Origin: Amia ocellicauda
Taxonomy: Eukaryota > Chordata > Actinopteri > Amiiformes > Amiidae
DNA: 64,000 nt
Direction: 5' to 3'
Assembly: GCF_036373705.1 (NCBI RefSeq)
Contig: NC_089855.1
Span: 10,063,219-10,127,218 of the forward strand
This document shows, piece by piece, positions 36,677-64,000 of the stretch (position 1 is the first letter of the stretch; the number at the start of each line of letters is the position of its first letter). A program made the position numbers and the translations under genes. The notes beneath the pieces were generated by a model that worked only from the letters and a program-made list of their open reading frames with translations, ran no database searches and was not told the origin of the DNA.

Positions 36677-37397
36677 TATTGTTAACCTATTATGAGTTCC
36701 ATAGACTGATAGGCAACAACAATTTATTAAAGAAAGTGAGTCCAGAAAGTGCAAAACAAACATACACAAGGAATGCTCAGTGCAGAACACAACAGGAAAT
36801 TGTAATTATTAAGAAAATAATGCGGGTTTGATTTATCCTAAGTAAGTGTTACCATCATGCAAATGTCAAACGACTTGACATGACTTGTCCTTGCACCTGA
36901 CATCCCATTGTAGCATAAGCTCTCTTACACAACACTTCGTCCATTGTCTCGGTTGTAGGAACCAATAACATTTGAGGTCACAGGTGAGTAAAAACCCACT
37001 GTCTACTCTTTCAGAGGTCAGATGTTGTCAGACAGAAATATGATAAATAGAATATATTGCATAATTGGTGCATATGGAAATGAATGAATCACACATGTGT
37101 AAAGTATGGCAACTATAGAACAGAATATTAGATATGTTAAAGAGATTATAGTAAATAAAGGACTGTCCTGTCACACCAGATTCAAATAAAAATAAATTTG
37201 GTATTTGTAAACTCTTTTCTGGCTAAAACCATTTTAAGAAAGGGCTTATAAATAATTAAAATCATCATTACTATATGTATTATTGTATGATAGTATGCAG
37301 GTTAATATCAGTAAGGTGCTTGAGGAGCCCAACAAAAATATTTTAGTCTTTTAGTGCTTGACCACAGATAGTATGTAAGTTTCTATAACTATATGTA

Positions 37398-37442
<45 letters not shown>
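37398..37442. repeat. (ATT)15 microsatellite
   Basis: About fifteen uninterrupted ATT units. Confidence 0.97.
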
Positions 37443-37710
37443 GATAATACAATGGAAATAGCCCCAATAGTAATTAAACTGTTACATCATAAACCCTCTA
37501 TAATAGTCCAATAAGGAAAAGAACGTGTGGTAAAAGGCAGATTAAAAGTGTCATAAAAGAATAAGAAATGTAATACGAGACCATGGGCTGTGACACTTCT
37601 GTCCCCTGCAGGATTGGAGTGTGGTGCACTGTGATAAAAATACAGTATGGCATACTGTGGATAGCGTGGTGAAAATGTGGTAAGTTTTATCGTGGTAAAA
37701 GTATGGTTAA

Positions 37711-37775
37711 ACATAAGAACATGAAAAACTAAGTGGTCCAAGGATTCTATCCATTCTATTTTTGAATGTTCCCAG
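37711..37775 (-). mobile_element. Fragment of the same dispersed repeat as 10768-10952
   Basis: On the minus strand it reads GGGAACATTCAAAAATAGAA, then GGATAGAATCCTTGGACCAC, and ends in CATGTTCTTATG. This follows the 10768-10952 copy closely but lacks its GGACACC...CCTCCTCTC part. Confidence 0.6.
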
Positions 37776-38517
37776 ACTAAGTGCAGACTAATAATAATGT
37801 CTGGTTAAGGGCATCTGATAGAAAAATAAGGAAAATGCGTTTGCTAAATGCTTAATAACACAGTAATAAATGTATTGCATGAGCTCCTGTTATAGAGAAC
37901 TGCACTTACTTGAAAGTACCACCTGGTGGCGCTATAACTCGAGGAAAAATGAATGTGCGATGTGTAGGTAAAGCCGCAGCAGTACCTGTGCTGTGGTCCA
38001 CACAGCCCCCTTTACACAAAACATGATAACGCAAGCTATGTAAGCCTCTGACACTGAAAGTCGGGTAAATGCGCGCTGTGACGCGGCTGTTTGTTTTTGA
38101 TTTTTGGACAATTCCTGAATCGGCGGTTAGTGACGTGAGGCATGAAGAGCCAGGGATTCAAGAGCACAACGGAGCACGAACAAGAGCAATATACAAGACA
38201 TTGTTATATCAAATCCAGCTTTCAATAATTATATACTTCCTTAAATCAGTATTTTAGTATTGAAGTCAGTATCAGTATTCAATACAGGTGCACACACACG
38301 TGCTTTGCCTGGGCTAGGGCAAACAAATTAAAATCATTTCGGCAGCACGCACAAATGATTGCTATGATGCATTTTAATTATTTTAACAAATCGGGACATT
38401 ATTTAATATATTGGTAAAAATAACATCAAAGCACTCTGGCCCTTTAAAAGTGCGCTCGCACCCTGTGCCGAGTCTACCAACCTTCATAAGAGCCCGCCCC
38501 CTAACTTTGTTCCCCGC

Positions 38518-38525
38518 TGACGTCA
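38518..38525. promoter_or_regulatory. Palindromic CRE (CREB/ATF site)
   Basis: Exact TGACGTCA about 125 bp before the inferred first-exon donor of herc2, in CpG-rich context where such sites are usually functional. Confidence 0.6.
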
Positions 38526-38579
38526 TCGGCGTCACGGCTCCAACCCCTTGGCCCGCACGGCTGTCAATCACGGTCCAAC

Positions 38580-38612
38580 ATGGATGGGGATAGCCTGCTG
38601 CAGAGCTGGTGA
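38580..38612 (+). CDS. Candidate upstream ORF in herc2 leader (10 codons)
   Basis: ATG at 38580 opens a 10-residue frame (MDGDSLLQSW) that stops at 38610-38612 before the splice donor. It counts as a uORF only if transcription starts upstream of 38580, which is unproven. Confidence 0.25.
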   Translation: MDGDSLLQSW

Positions 38613-39472
38613 CGGGAGAGACGGACGCGGAATCAGCCGAATTGAACAGGTATGGACGGCGAGCCCGTACGGCAGAGCGGCTCTAGTCTCAGGACAACAG
38701 CCTTGCGTTGCTGGCAGCGATCCTGTCGGGGGCGCTGAGACCGTGCAAGGGCTTCGTCCTGCCGGGCAAAGTGTGGCGGTGATGCCCTACACACTGACTG
38801 CAGCAGCAGCAGCAGCATCAACGGCGGTCCGGCAGTCGGTGACAATGCTAAAATACAGGCAGTGTTCAGTGTGCGGGTAGCCGACCCTCGCAGCGGTGCC
38901 TGATCCACCTCTAAGGCCGAGGCCCTGCGCCTGGTCCGCGGCCCCATCCTCTCGTTGTGTCTCGACAACCATATGCGACCGTCCTGTTGGGCATCAGTTG
39001 CTGTTATTATTATTAGCAGACGCGACATCTTGCCGTGCTGGGTGAAGTGCTCCCGAAGCACCTGCGCGATAAGCACATGAGGTACACATTGGGCATGGTT
39101 ATGCAGGTGACTTCTTACTGGGATATCAACACACTGTACCAGCCGTATCTTGAGGAATATGCATGTGTATTCCCGGGTTAAAAAAGTGAAATTGAATCTC
39201 AAAGTGCTGCCATCGCAATATTTTAGCTGTCATTAGTTGTGTTTTTAATATTAAATGTGGGGAAATAACGATTTCAATGGTTTTTAATGGTACGCTTGTC
39301 AAAAATACAAATTGCATGTATTGTATGTGATTCTGTAGTAAAGAGGCACCAATATATGTTCACACACGTTGTTATTTCATGAAGGTGTGTATTGTGTGAT
39401 GTGCTGTAATGCTGTTTCTCTGTGTGGACAGGGATTGGCTGCTTTTGCAGCCAGGAGAGAGACCAGGGGAAG

Positions 39473-63881
<24,409 letters not shown>

Positions 63882-64000
63882 GTGAGGGGCAGTGGGTCTA
63901 CTAACTTGTTTTGTAGCTAAAGCAGGGGTGGGACAATGTGTCAAATGTAACGTTAGGGACAGTTGTCATGATAATTTATTAAGAGGACTGTCTTTTACTA

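Larger units (their letters stand above)
36677..38439. other. Spacer between the Tc1 copy and the herc2 promoter
   Basis: AT-rich sequence with an ATT microsatellite (37398-37442) and a small dispersed-repeat fragment (37711-37775). No gene is supported. Confidence 0.55.
38440..38649 (+). promoter_or_regulatory. herc2: herc2 promoter and non-coding first exon
   Basis: A CpG-rich stretch has a GC box GCCCGCCCC (38492-38500), a perfect palindromic CRE TGACGTCA (38518-38525), a nearby second half-site GTCACG, and GTCAATCA. A splice donor GAACAG|GTATGG ends a likely first exon at 38649. CpG density continues to about 38960. The exact transcription start is not visible. Confidence 0.65.

Noticed and set aside
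38338..38352. TTTCGGCAGCAC, resembling the start of U6 snRNA
   Set aside because: The match stops after about a dozen bases and the rest of U6 is absent.

Overview
The window is a piece of a vertebrate nuclear genome, almost certainly a ray-finned fish. Genes are multi-exon with GT-AG introns, CpG-rich promoters, AT-rich non-coding DNA, long dinucleotide microsatellites and fish-type Tc1/mariner copies. The species cannot be named from the sequence alone.

Layout from left to right: (1) the 3' half of cyfip1 on + (13 coding exons, 99-22055; the 5' half lies before the window). (2) Inside its 9.4-kb intron, on -, the single-exon gene fndc9 (5624-6274). The next large cyfip1 intron holds a clean solo LTR with a 5-bp target duplication (19016-19813). 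(3) nipa2 on - (coding 24509-27393), tail-to-tail with cyfip1, with a CpG-rich 5' region and a 25-bp minisatellite at about 29.3-29.8 kb. (4) nipa1 on - (coding 32579-35416). (5) herc2 on +, head-to-head with nipa1, with a CpG-rich promoter near 38.5 kb, a start codon at 39473 and 31 coding exons totalling 1650 codons to 63881; the rest of the giant gene continues beyond the window.

This is the CYFIP1-NIPA2-NIPA1-HERC2 block, corresponding to the 15q11.2 BP1-BP2 region plus HERC2 in human and kept contiguous in mouse chromosome 7. Functionally the genes are separate: CYFIP1 is a subunit of the WAVE actin-regulatory complex and an FMRP partner, NIPA1 and NIPA2 are multi-pass Mg2+-transporter-family membrane proteins, HERC2 is a giant HECT ubiquitin ligase, and FNDC9 is a small single-pass fibronectin-III protein of unknown function.

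I found no undescribed multi-gene system. The most notable observations are fndc9 nested in cyfip1 (in mammals it is nested in CYFIP2), a 45-bp perfect hairpin between cyfip1 and nipa2, a solo LTR, two Tc1 copies sharing one internal deletion, an open cysteine- and sequon-rich N-terminal extension in nipa2, a minisatellite of CRE half-sites upstream of nipa2, a (CT)85 tract just after a herc2 splice donor, and a candidate 18-nt herc2 microexon.
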